Shown here: positions 36,113 to 45,112 of the stretch, piece after piece
Layout: each line of letters starts with the position of its first letter
Numbering within the stretch: position 1 is the first letter of the stretch
Assembly (NCBI RefSeq): GCF_015461805.1
Contig: NZ_JACVZE010000009.1
Location: 186,001-250,000 of the forward strand
Source of the DNA: Pseudomonas pisciculturae
Lineage (GTDB): Bacteria > Pseudomonadota > Gammaproteobacteria > Pseudomonadales > Pseudomonadaceae
Direction of reading: 5' to 3'
DNA: 64,000 bases
Notes under the pieces: generated by a model
Told to the model about the DNA's origin: nothing
Databases searched by the model: none
What the model saw: the letters and a program-made list of their open reading frames with translations, nothing else
Made by a program: the position numbers and the translations under genes

Positions 36113-36643
36113 TCAGGCGTCGTCGTCCCGTTCGCGTCTAACTCTTTTCTCATGAAACTCTATGAGAAACAGAAAGTTTGAACGGATGACGTAGAAGACC
36201 GATAGGGTTTGCAATAGAGTTGCGTAAATTATGATCGTTATTGCAAAATACTTTATATCCATACGATGGGTGTGATAGAAGGCGGTGCTGGATATAAGCG
36301 TTTTTCCGAGAAGAACATAGATGATTGCCATTGCGACTAAGGCGGAAATTATTATGCTCCCTACCATAGTTTTTAGTCTGGCGGAGTTCTCCTGTGCTTC
36401 GCTGAAGTCCGCACTGGAAACGTTGTCGGAAGTTATTCGGATTAACGCGTCCGGATATAAATATGCTACCCATATCCCCATAATGGTGAATACGCATCCA
36501 GACACATTTAGCAGTGCTCCACCATAGTCTTTTATATCGGCATAACTAACAGATATCGCAGACCATTTTACAAGGAAAAATAGTCCAAAAAATACAAGAA
36601 CAGGGATGGCTATATAGAGTGACCACTCATGCCGTTTCTGCAC
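36113..36643 (-). CDS. Four-helix membrane protein of unknown function (cassette partner)
   Basis: A 176-residue protein with a GTG start preceded by GGAGG at six bases. Four membrane helices are visible (about 8-27, 41-63, 90-112, 126-150), and the C-terminus is a charged tail (FHEKRVRRERDDDA). The start lies 17 bases inside the upstream 413-residue gene, so translation is probably coupled. The coding sequence is markedly AT-rich compared with the core genome. I do not recognise the family. Pairing of a soluble protein with a small membrane protein on an island next to restriction genes is reminiscent of sensor-effector defence modules, but that is inference. Confidence 0.75.
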   Translation of the reverse strand: MQKRHEWSLYIAIPVLVFFGLFFLVKWSAISVSYADIKDYGGALLNVSGCVFTIMGIWVAYLYPDALIRITSDNVSSADFSEAQENSARLKTMVGSIIISALVAMAIIYVLLGKTLISSTAFYHTHRMDIKYFAITIIIYATLLQTLSVFYVIRSNFLFLIEFHEKRVRRERDDDA

Positions 36644-37868
36644 TGTTTACCTCCGCTGAGGCTTGGTCTTCAGCCACCAGGGCCGCTTGTGCTGCATCTT
36701 CAAGTTCTTTTTGCTTGGCAATGCTTGCTATATATTCTGCTCGCTTAGGCGCTAAGTAGTCAAACAAGGTTGCCGCTGGAATAACATCCCTGCCGCCGTC
36801 CTCGATCGAAATTGAGTCGGTGAGGCGATACTCTTGTGCCCATGTTACACGTGAGTTCTGATCCATGAATCCAACTTTTTCCCAGCCGTCTGCATCCATA
36901 TCTCCACTGGAAGCAATAATATCTAGAATTTCAGCCTTGCTCGGTGATGTCTCTATCTTAAGCTCTACTTTTAAGTTTTCTTTGATTTTTTGTCTGGGGC
37001 GACTGAATAATTTTGATACCACAGGGATACGAGACATACCGCCAACCCATCCCTCAAGAACTTCATCTTTTGCATAAGTAGGAACGAGTTTTCTATTTAG
37101 TACGTATTTTGTGGTATGTGCGATTTCGTTAATTTTGGCGTCGGTGGTGGAGAATATTTTTAGTGCTGCTTTGTATTTAAATGTCACCTTGTATTTAAAC
37201 TCGTCATCTGCCTTGGTGGTAGTTTTGTTAGCAGCATCCTGTGAGGTGTCTTGGGTAGGTTTCGCCCCTGTGCCTTCGGCGGCCTCTATCACCTGTCTTT
37301 TTACATCGAAGTATACCCTGGTAAACGCTTTGTCTTGACCTGACGCTTTGACTTCCTCTTTGGTCTTGATGCCGGGAAACTTAACTCTGAAGTTTACACA
37401 GCCATTCAGCCAGTCGTGAACCATTTCTGAGTCGCAGCGCGAATTTTCAAATTTTACAGAAACCATGTATTTTTTACTTGGTATGAACCAATAATAGCTT
37501 GGGTGCCCCCAAATGACATCCTTTTGGTCTGCACCGGTTTCTGGCTTGAGGAACTTACTCAAATTTCCACTGCTGTCTAATTTGACTCCGACCATGGACT
37601 TGTCGTTTTCTGGATCAGATTTCCATAGAACGAACAGGAAGTCTCCGGTTGCCTCATCTTTATAGACGTCATGACAGTAGCAATTCACGCTTTTCGATTT
37701 TGCAGAGTCGTCCCACGGCACTGTGGTTTTGAAAGATCGACCGCTCACCCAGTTTTTGATGGCCTCAAGTACGACCTCCGCTTCGAGCCCATAACAGTTG
37801 TCCGAAACAAAGCCGTACAGGCCGCACTTCTCGATTTCAAAAAAGTTTAGGGTACCAGTGCGACGCAT
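36627..37868 (-). CDS. Uncharacterised 413-residue soluble protein (cassette partner)
   Basis: A 413-residue protein without signal peptide or membrane helix. The N-terminal half (1-190) alternates beta-like segments with many aromatic residues (SYYWFIPSKKYMVSVKF). A low-complexity Thr/Ala/Lys linker (about 195-222, KTTTKADDEFK) leads to a second beta-rich domain (about 223-370) and a helical Ala/Glu-rich tail (after 380). The ATG follows AAGGAT at eight bases. No catalytic motif was found. It overlaps the membrane-protein gene, forming a two-gene unit; composition is AT-rich, suggesting transfer. Confidence 0.72.
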   Translation of the reverse strand: MRRTGTLNFFEIEKCGLYGFVSDNCYGLEAEVVLEAIKNWVSGRSFKTTVPWDDSAKSKSVNCYCHDVYKDEATGDFLFVLWKSDPENDKSMVGVKLDSSGNLSKFLKPETGADQKDVIWGHPSYYWFIPSKKYMVSVKFENSRCDSEMVHDWLNGCVNFRVKFPGIKTKEEVKASGQDKAFTRVYFDVKRQVIEAAEGTGAKPTQDTSQDAANKTTTKADDEFKYKVTFKYKAALKIFSTTDAKINEIAHTTKYVLNRKLVPTYAKDEVLEGWVGGMSRIPVVSKLFSRPRQKIKENLKVELKIETSPSKAEILDIIASSGDMDADGWEKVGFMDQNSRVTWAQEYRLTDSISIEDGGRDVIPAATLFDYLAPKRAEYIASIAKQKELEDAAQAALVAEDQASAEVNSAETA

Positions 37869-38196
37869 AAATCAGATCCTTCGGATTTCGTTGGGGGTAA
37901 AGGCGTACTGGAGTGTTTCCGTTCACCTATGATTTTTCTCGATCTTAATGAGGTGGCGACTCGGCCTGGATAGGTGGCGCAACCAATCTGACATCATAAA
38001 GGTTGCCTGCCATGATGGCTATTCGCCCGAATTCTTGAGCACTCAGATGGCTGGGTAGCTAAGAGATAGCTTGGTTGGCCAAGAATCGATCTGCGCCGAA
38101 ATTTTGGACACCATCGCCCTTATCGCAAGGAGAAAAGACTGCTTTGAAGACTATTTGTTGGAGTGTTTGGAGATCGAGTGCTGAAAACCGACAGGC
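37869..38196. promoter_or_regulatory. Gap between the two-gene cassette and vsr
   Basis: 328 bases hold the promoter of the cassette (transcribed leftward) and the 3' flank of vsr. No small gene, dyad or terminator was convincing. Confidence 0.4.
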
Positions 38197-38676
38197 TCAG
38201 ATTACTGTAAGCTGATCGCCCGGGACTAGCAGGCCGGAGAAATTGGGCCAAGAGACGTATTTTTGGGTGTAGTCCATGATCGTTTCCAGAAGCCAGTTCA
38301 TCCCTGTTTCCGGTCCGCGTATTCCGCACTCCCAGAGCTCGATTACTCGCCAGCCTGACCTGAGCAGTTCATCTCGGTTCCTGATGTCACGCTTCACGTT
38401 CTGATCGAATTTCGTCTGCCAAAAGTCCTCATGGGTCTTTGGGTTCGTGGCGTATCTGCAGCCCGGATGCCTGTGCCACAAGCAACCATGAACGAAGATG
38501 CAGACCCGGTGACGAGGGAGTACGATATCGGGTTTGCCAGGAAGATTTCGCTGATGCAAGCGATACCTGAAGCCGTGCCGATGAAGCAGCTTCCTGACCT
38601 TCATCTCTGGCAATGTATCGCTGCAGCGGATGCCCGCCATCATTCGAGACCTGACTTCTCTGCTGACTATGTCCAT
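38197..38676 (-). CDS. vsr: Very short patch repair endonuclease
   Basis: A 159-residue Vsr protein (MDIVSREVRSRMMAGIR...). The active-site Asp is in LPGKPDIVL; the metal/His motif reads IFVHGCLWHRHPGC, and the downstream Cys lies in VIELWEC, completing the structural zinc ligands. Compared with E. coli Vsr the catalytic-loop Thr is Val. Vsr nicks T:G mismatches that arise when 5-methylcytosine deaminates, so a nearby cytosine-5 methyltransferase is expected and is found divergently oriented 440 bases away. A TTG two codons earlier is possible, but the ATG fits the family. Confidence 0.93.
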   Translation of the reverse strand: MDIVSREVRSRMMAGIRCSDTLPEMKVRKLLHRHGFRYRLHQRNLPGKPDIVLPRHRVCIFVHGCLWHRHPGCRYATNPKTHEDFWQTKFDQNVKRDIRNRDELLRSGWRVIELWECGIRGPETGMNWLLETIMDYTQKYVSWPNFSGLLVPGDQLTVI

Positions 38677-39114
38677 GAACAACCCAAGGTAACCTTGCCC
38701 TTGTCGCAGGATACCTTCTTGGTATCAGCAGAAACGATATCCATCAGAGCCTTTTCCGGGACCAAATATCCGCGGATGTCGGTGCCGAGCTCCTAATCCT
38801 GTCGGACGGGTGTTCCGTGATCAATTTAGTCTCGGCACCATCCGCGTTGAATCAATCGAGCTTGACACACGACTTGCGAACACGGAAAACAGATAATATA
38901 CGGGCAAAACTGATGTACTCATAAAGGTTCACGCAACCTGCAAAGGCGACACCTCGCGGCATTTTCATTACACTCTGACACGATGTAGCATTTGGCGTCC
39001 GGTTGACAATTCGTCAAGTCGGGCTGCGCCGTGTGGTATGAGCAGGCCTGAGCTGCCGTCCTTCTGCGCTTCGTGCAGCTGGTCTTGGCGCATGTTCCCT
39101 ATGAGAGATACCGG
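38677..39114. promoter_or_regulatory. Divergent control region between vsr and the methyltransferase operon
   Basis: 438 bases. A long imperfect inverted repeat is visible: CGCGGATGTCGGTGCCGAG (38771-38789) against CTCGGCACCATCCGCG (38831-38846), two bases short of full symmetry, 41 bases apart. It could be an operator for both directions or an RNA hairpin. AT-rich sequence follows at 38880-38970, a likely promoter for the operon. Confidence 0.5.
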
Positions 39115-40779
39115 ATGTCCATCCAAACCGAGCTGCACAAATCGCAGCCCAGCAATACCTACGAAAAACCCATTACTCTGGATGCAGACCTGTCCACCTC
39201 GACTGGCAAGAATTCCCGCGCCTCTACCCCAGACGACGAGCTGATCCGTAGCAAGCTGCAGCATATTCAGGAAAGCGGCGAAATCCGCTACATGGACATG
39301 TTCGCAGGCTGTGGCGGCATATCTCTTGGCTTCCTGACCGCCGGATTTACACCGGTCGCATCGATCGAAATGGACCCGTGGGCTGCGAAGTCGCACGGAG
39401 CCAACTTCGGCTCGCGCTCGGTCGGGGGTGACAAGGAAGCGCATCACGCCCCGCGCGACGCGGTAGCCGAAACCGCAGAAACCGTCTTTGGCGATCTCGG
39501 ACTGCAGGGCGCCACGGACCATCAGATCGATGTCCTCGTCGGCGGGCCACCCTGTCAGGCGTTCGCCCGTGTAGGCCGGGCTAAGCTCCGCGAGCAGGCC
39601 CGCCTGCGCGAAGAGGTGACCGCAGACGAAGCCTTCCTGGTGGATGGACGAGTCAGCCTGTGGGAGCGCTACGTCGCATTCATCCGGGCGACAAAGCCCG
39701 TTGCGCTTCTGATGGAGAACGTACCAGACATCCTCAACCATGGCGGCACCAATGTTGCCGAGCTTGTTTCCAAAAGCCTTGCCGAAGAAGGCTACGACGT
39801 AGCCTACACACTGCTGAATTCCGTCTGGTACGGCGTTCCGCAGATACGGGAACGCATGATTTTGGTAGGCTTCCATCGTTCGACCGGCATCAAGCCAAAA
39901 TTTCCGGTGCCAACGCACCACTTGGTTCTGCCATCCGGCTACACCAGCTCCAAGAATGCTGCGAGGCGTGTTATCAAAGCCGAAGGCTCAGCGCACCACC
40001 GCTGGATTCCCGATCCAGCTCCCGACTCTCCCGCGGCCACATCAGCCTCTGATGCGCTAGCGGATCTGCCGCACCTGTACGCCGAAGAAATGCTTCGCTC
40101 GGGAGCCATTCGTCGCGGGGCGAAAGACCCGTCAGAACCTGTCGAGTACACAGCAAAAAAACCGTCGACTGCCTATTCGCGCCTTATGCGGGAGTGGCAA
40201 GGATTTACGACCAAGGCTACGACTGGCCATGTTTTTCGGTATCTGCCGCGCGACTACAAGATCTTCGCCGAGATTCAGCCTGGCTGGGAGTACCCGCAGG
40301 TGCATGCCTATGTAGAGCAGAAAATTGCGAACTGGCTTGCCGACCGCAGGAGACTCGGTTTGCCCACCGACCCGAGAAACGCAGACGTCAGCACATACAT
40401 TAAGTCCTGGCGCATCCCGTATGATCCGGGAAAGTTTCCGAATAAGTGGTGGAAGCTCCGCCCCGATGCCCCGGTACGTACGCTGATGGCGCACCTCGGC
40501 AAGGACTCCTATTCCCACATCCACTTCGACTCGAAACAGGCACGCACCATCACCGTCCGTGAGGCTGCGCGGCTCCAGTCATTCCCTGACGGTTTCGTTT
40601 TCAAAGGAACGATGAACCCGGCATTCAAGCAGATCGGCAACGCCGTGCCACCGCTCTTTGCATATGCTATCGCTCGTGGAATGCGGGAGTGCTTGGGGGC
40701 GCCGGAGACACTGGACATGCGTGTAGCACTGTTCGATTTGGAGCAATCACAAATCAAGACTACTGAGGGCAGTAAGTGA
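39115..40779 (+). CDS. DNA (cytosine-5) methyltransferase
   Basis: A 554-residue C5 methyltransferase with motifs in order: I DMFAGCGGISLGF, IV GGPPCQAF with catalytic Cys at 147, VI ENV, VIII QIRERMILVGF, IX REAARLQSFPDGF and X QIGNAVPP. A large variable region between VIII and IX (about 245-470) should hold the target-recognition domain. The N-terminal 60 residues before motif I are an extension. A GTG start 14 codons earlier is possible; ATG 39115 was preferred. Its stop overlaps the next gene's GTG start, so it leads the operon. The target is not deducible from sequence; presence of Vsr suggests a site read as a mismatch-prone 5mC. Confidence 0.94.
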   Translation: MSIQTELHKSQPSNTYEKPITLDADLSTSTGKNSRASTPDDELIRSKLQHIQESGEIRYMDMFAGCGGISLGFLTAGFTPVASIEMDPWAAKSHGANFGSRSVGGDKEAHHAPRDAVAETAETVFGDLGLQGATDHQIDVLVGGPPCQAFARVGRAKLREQARLREEVTADEAFLVDGRVSLWERYVAFIRATKPVALLMENVPDILNHGGTNVAELVSKSLAEEGYDVAYTLLNSVWYGVPQIRERMILVGFHRSTGIKPKFPVPTHHLVLPSGYTSSKNAARRVIKAEGSAHHRWIPDPAPDSPAATSASDALADLPHLYAEEMLRSGAIRRGAKDPSEPVEYTAKKPSTAYSRLMREWQGFTTKATTGHVFRYLPRDYKIFAEIQPGWEYPQVHAYVEQKIANWLADRRRLGLPTDPRNADVSTYIKSWRIPYDPGKFPNKWWKLRPDAPVRTLMAHLGKDSYSHIHFDSKQARTITVREAARLQSFPDGFVFKGTMNPAFKQIGNAVPPLFAYAIARGMRECLGAPETLDMRVALFDLEQSQIKTTEGSK

Positions 40780-42794
40780 AGTTCACCATTCTCCGACTGC
40801 TGACTCATTCCGAACTCGGCATGTTTCATGAGTACCGCCGTCAGGGGAAGGAACGCGCCAAGCAGCGTTCCATCAACTTCGACTTGGACGTCGTCAACAG
40901 GGTTTTTCCTTCAGCAGAGACCCCTGACACCATCGCAATCACCTGCCGGCGTCTCGAAGACGAAGTTACCGTGGTTGAGATTGCTTCATGGCTCAAGCGG
41001 CAGCACAAAAATTGGAGATTCGAGGGCGATTGCCCGAAAAGCTGCTTCTACAGTTTCGTCGACCCAGGCGTTCTGTTCGCAATGGTGGTTGACGCCTCGA
41101 CCACCCCGGCCAATGCATCCTGGGTTGTCATCCCAGCAGACCACCCAGCCTGCTCTTCGATCCTCGGCCATGGAGAGAGCACCCGTCTCGGCAAATCCGC
41201 AATGATCGCGTTGTACGGTGATGAAGGCCAGCACTGCCAAGCAGTGCTCTCGGATCACTTCCCGCAGGTATTCCAGGAGGCAGAAACCGTGTCCGTGACG
41301 TCACAAAAAGAAAACGACAACAACCGCGACGACGATGACGCCGCACCGGACCCGCTCGGTCTCTTCAAGATCCTGGCTCGTGCCGGGCACAGCCTGCCCA
41401 GCGCCGTGGCCGACCTAGTGGATAACAGCCTGTCGCATGGCGCTCGGGAGATCGACATCACCTTCCCGAACCCCAATGCGGGCGGCCGGTGGATGTGCAT
41501 TCGCGACGACGGCACGGGCATGACTCCATCGGGGCTGCGCGATGCCATGAAGATCGGGCACCAGCGTGAATACGATGACGGCGATCTGGGCAAGTTCGGC
41601 TATGGGCTGAAGGGTGCGGCCTGGTCCCAAGCCGATCGACTGACGGTCGTATCGAAAGCTGCCGGAAACGAGAGCTCGACACTCACCTGGGACAAGGAAC
41701 ACCTTGCCAAGACGCGCCGCTGGGCGCTTCTGAGTGACCCGGTAGCTCCCGAGCATGCCTCGGCAGTGGACATCGGCGACTCGGGCACTGCCGTGCTGCT
41801 CACGCAGATGCGCCCCTCGATGGAGCCTGCGAGAGGCAGGGCAGATTCTCCCTACGCGCAGGAACTCGCTGCCATCAAGTCGCACCTCGAACTGGTCTTC
41901 CATCGTTACCTTGAAGGCAAGGCGCGCGGACGCGAGAAGGTCGTCATACGGCTGAATGATGAGGTTCTGTGTGCCAATAACCCCATGGGGCACCCGCTGA
42001 CGAGAGAGTACGACCAGCATCGCATCGAGCTTCCCAGCGCCTCTCCAGACAAGATTCCTGTCCTCTATGTTCGTGCGTACGTCACGCCTAACGAGGCAGA
42101 ATTCGACGAATACATCAAGGATCTGCCGCCGTTGGAACAACGCGTCGAACGCGACCGTCACACCCTGAATGGCCGCGCAAACGATGCTCAGGGCCTTTAC
42201 TTCTATCGACTTGACCGCCTCATCAAATGGGGCGGCTGGGAAGATCTCTTCGCCAAGGATGAGCACACCAAGCTGATTCGTGTCGCAGTCGACTTCGACA
42301 GGCTGGCAGATGAGCAGCTGCAGGTAGATATCAGCAAGCAGCTCATTCGCCTGCCTTTTGCGATCACCAAGCCCCTCGGAGACCTGATCAAGAGCCCTCG
42401 CGCAGCAGCCCGCCTCCGATACAACAAGAAGGAAAAACCTGCGCCGACTCTGAAAGGAGGCAGCAAGACTGCGTCGCCGGCCGGCACGCCAGCGCCAGGC
42501 GGCTTCTTGCCTCCAACGACAGCCGCGGGAGGCTCTTCTGTAGAGGCACCTGCCCCGGCTCCTACGGCAAAGAAGGACAGAACTTCAATCCGCCTTGTCA
42601 GCAGCGGCGACAAGCCATGGCAACGCAAGACCGGGTTCAAGGGAGAGGAAGTCGAGGTCACACCGCTGATGCCGACGCTGATGACGCTCGTGCAACTCAT
42701 CGACAAGGATGCCGAGGCCAAGACGGCTCTGTCTGAATTCCTTCGCGCACTGGAGACGGCCGGTGTCCTAGACCAGCTGACGGACAAGGCCTGA
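40776..42794 (+). CDS. GHKL (MutL/MORC-like) ATPase of a restriction-modification system
   Basis: A 672-residue protein starting with GTG overlapping the methyltransferase stop. Residues about 195-400 are a GHKL ATPase: N-box AVADLVDNSLSHGA (Asn 217), G1 DDGTGM, G2 GKFGYGLKGAA. The general-base position, Glu in MutL (ELVEN), is Asp here. A transducer-like region follows, then a Pro/Ala-rich linker (about 560-610). The first 165 residues form a separate domain I do not recognise. Iyer and colleagues (2008) described such MutL/MORC homologues beside cytosine methylases, Z1 helicases and nucleases. It may act as an ATP-driven clamp or loop former in restriction. Confidence 0.87.
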   Translation: MKFTILRLLTHSELGMFHEYRRQGKERAKQRSINFDLDVVNRVFPSAETPDTIAITCRRLEDEVTVVEIASWLKRQHKNWRFEGDCPKSCFYSFVDPGVLFAMVVDASTTPANASWVVIPADHPACSSILGHGESTRLGKSAMIALYGDEGQHCQAVLSDHFPQVFQEAETVSVTSQKENDNNRDDDDAAPDPLGLFKILARAGHSLPSAVADLVDNSLSHGAREIDITFPNPNAGGRWMCIRDDGTGMTPSGLRDAMKIGHQREYDDGDLGKFGYGLKGAAWSQADRLTVVSKAAGNESSTLTWDKEHLAKTRRWALLSDPVAPEHASAVDIGDSGTAVLLTQMRPSMEPARGRADSPYAQELAAIKSHLELVFHRYLEGKARGREKVVIRLNDEVLCANNPMGHPLTREYDQHRIELPSASPDKIPVLYVRAYVTPNEAEFDEYIKDLPPLEQRVERDRHTLNGRANDAQGLYFYRLDRLIKWGGWEDLFAKDEHTKLIRVAVDFDRLADEQLQVDISKQLIRLPFAITKPLGDLIKSPRAAARLRYNKKEKPAPTLKGGSKTASPAGTPAPGGFLPPTTAAGGSSVEAPAPAPTAKKDRTSIRLVSSGDKPWQRKTGFKGEEVEVTPLMPTLMTLVQLIDKDAEAKTALSEFLRALETAGVLDQLTDKA

Positions 42795-45112
42795 TGCTGG
42801 CCCGGCTTCCGCTTCCCCTTACACTAAAGCCCAGGCTGACCCTGTGGGCCGATGCAACCGCCTGGACAAACTGGTCCCGGCATGAAGCCTATCTGCGGGC
42901 CCAGCCAAAATGGAAGCCGCATCAAATTGCGTCGATCGCGGAAGAGTCACTGCGGATTATCTCGAAGACCACGCCGGTAGGTCGCCCGGAATTCCAGTGC
43001 CGCGGTCTGGTCGTCGGCTACGTTCAGTCAGGCAAGACCGCCAACTTCACGGCTGTTGCAGCGCGCGCAGCAGATGTCGGCTATCGCCTGATCATCGTTC
43101 TTTCAGGTATTCACGATTCACTGCGGAACCAGACACAGAAGCGCTTGGATCTGGAGCTGGTCGGGACTGGCGTTGACTGGATCACGCTGACCGACGAGGC
43201 TTCAGACTTTCGTGAGCCGGAGGTGGCCGACGGATTCGCATCGACCGGTACCGTTCTGATCGTCGCGAAGAAGATCACGCCGATCCTGAAACGGCTCAAC
43301 CAGTGGTTCGGCAAGCTCGAAGGCCGGCTTGCTGATGTACCGGTTCTTCTCATCGATGACGAAGCCGATCAGGCCTCCATCAATACACGCGGAAATCGGC
43401 GCGACCCCAGTATCGACACCGACACCGAATCGGATGACGACACGGCCCCGTCACTGACCAACGCCCTGATTCGCGACATTCTCAAAAAAATTCCGCGTGC
43501 CACATACATCGCCTACACGGCTACGCCATTCGCCAACATCCTTATCGACCCAGACGCCACCGACAGCCAGGTCGGCGAAGACCTATTCCCCAAGGACTTC
43601 GTTGTGCAGCTTCCGCGGCCGGACGGCTACACGGGAACGGAAGAGCTTTTCGGCGTCAGCTCGCAGGGCCGCGATGTACTGCGTCCTGTAGACGCGGCGG
43701 ATGTGAAGGCTCTGAAGCCGAAGCAGCGCAAGAGGAGCGAGGCGATCGTTGCCCGGGGACCGCTGGATCTTCCCCCGTCGCTCGCCGATGCCCTCCTGAC
43801 CTTTGCACTTGCCGGCGCCATCAGACTGCAGCGCGGCCAGATCGGTAAGCCGAACACGATGCTGGTGCACGTATCCCATCTCCAGCAGGACCAGTTGCGT
43901 ATTGGAGGGGCGATCGAGGAGCAGATCCGCAATTGGTTCCATCATGAGAACGCCGAACCCGGCGTGCTCAAACAGATGTTCCGGTCAACGCTCGCAGGGC
44001 TGGGGCCGGTAGATCTGCCTTGCAGTGAAGAGGTTCTACTGGAAGAGGCAGTGACGAACCTAGCCCGCCTAGTCGTCGTTGTGCTCAATAGCACGACGGG
44101 CGATGAGCTGGAATACGACGCCAAGCCTGGACGGCAGCTCGTTGCAGTGGGTGGCAATCGGCTGTCGCGCGGATTGACGCTTGAGGGACTAACGATCGCA
44201 TACTTCCTGCGCACTACAACGCTGGCAGACGCTCTGCTGCAGATGGCCCGCTGGTATGGTTTCAGGACAGGCTATGAAGACCTGATCCGCATCTGGACAA
44301 CCGAAGGCATCGCTCAGTGGTTTGTGGAGCTGGCGCTGGTCGAAGAATCCCTGCGTGACTCCATCACGGCACTGAACAAGGCCGGCCGCAGGCCTGACCA
44401 GATGGCCATCCGGATGCGCTCCCATTCAAAGCTCCTGCTTACCAGCAAGAACAAGAGCAGGATGCAGACGGATGATGCACGGTCATGGTCTGGCGAAAAC
44501 CCGCAGACGATTCTGTTTCCCATGCAGGACCGGGAACTGCTGGAACGGAATTTGGACTTGGCGTCCGCCCTACTGCGACAGCACCCCCCGACACAGGATG
44601 CACACGGCGGCGCCATAGCACACGATGTGCCGGCTGAGGACATCGCACTGTTCCTGAGGCGTTATGAAGGGCACCCGAACAGCATTGCATTTCTGGGCGC
44701 AGAGATTGCCGACTGGATCCTGGAGCGAACTGAAGCGGGAGAGCTGACGAACTGGACCGTGTTCGTAGCCAACCCGGAGCGGGAACGACAGGTACTCCTG
44801 GGTGGAAGGCCTTTCGGCCTTGTTCGACGTTCTTTGCAGGCCAACGAGTCGATTGGCATCTTGATCGATCCACGCCATGAAGGTGTCGACCTGCATGGCG
44901 GGCCGGGGAACTACCGTGCTGGCTCAGGCTTCAATGCACGGGCAATGCGCGAGGAGCGACCCGCACAGCAGGGCTTGCTCCTGCTCTACCCCCTGGATCC
45001 CGAACCGCTCCGCGCGCCAACACAGGCAGTGCTGGGCCTCGCGCTTTCTCTGCCTCGCACTGCGGACGGCGAACAACGGCTTGTCGTGAACCGTGGGGTA
45101 CGCAATGGTTGA
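42794..45112 (+). CDS. Z1-domain superfamily II helicase-like ATPase
   Basis: A 772-residue protein whose start shares bases with the previous stop (TGATG). Walker A reads VVGYVQSGKTANF (about residues 73-85), the Walker B/DExx element VLLIDDEAD (about 183-191), motif III-like YIAYTATPFANIL, and the Z1 hallmarks GGNRLSRGLTLEGL and QMARWYGFRTGYEDL. Z1 proteins are translocase/helicase-like and are predicted to work with methylases and nucleases in restriction. Length is typical for the family (about 750-950). Confidence 0.92.
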   Translation: MLARLPLPLTLKPRLTLWADATAWTNWSRHEAYLRAQPKWKPHQIASIAEESLRIISKTTPVGRPEFQCRGLVVGYVQSGKTANFTAVAARAADVGYRLIIVLSGIHDSLRNQTQKRLDLELVGTGVDWITLTDEASDFREPEVADGFASTGTVLIVAKKITPILKRLNQWFGKLEGRLADVPVLLIDDEADQASINTRGNRRDPSIDTDTESDDDTAPSLTNALIRDILKKIPRATYIAYTATPFANILIDPDATDSQVGEDLFPKDFVVQLPRPDGYTGTEELFGVSSQGRDVLRPVDAADVKALKPKQRKRSEAIVARGPLDLPPSLADALLTFALAGAIRLQRGQIGKPNTMLVHVSHLQQDQLRIGGAIEEQIRNWFHHENAEPGVLKQMFRSTLAGLGPVDLPCSEEVLLEEAVTNLARLVVVVLNSTTGDELEYDAKPGRQLVAVGGNRLSRGLTLEGLTIAYFLRTTTLADALLQMARWYGFRTGYEDLIRIWTTEGIAQWFVELALVEESLRDSITALNKAGRRPDQMAIRMRSHSKLLLTSKNKSRMQTDDARSWSGENPQTILFPMQDRELLERNLDLASALLRQHPPTQDAHGGAIAHDVPAEDIALFLRRYEGHPNSIAFLGAEIADWILERTEAGELTNWTVFVANPERERQVLLGGRPFGLVRRSLQANESIGILIDPRHEGVDLHGGPGNYRAGSGFNARAMREERPAQQGLLLLYPLDPEPLRAPTQAVLGLALSLPRTADGEQRLVVNRGVRNG

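Noticed and set aside
38968..39921. Minus-strand open frame of 317 codons overlapping the methyltransferase start
   Set aside because: The opposite strand has methyltransferase motifs I and IV in this stretch; the minus-strand product shows no domain.
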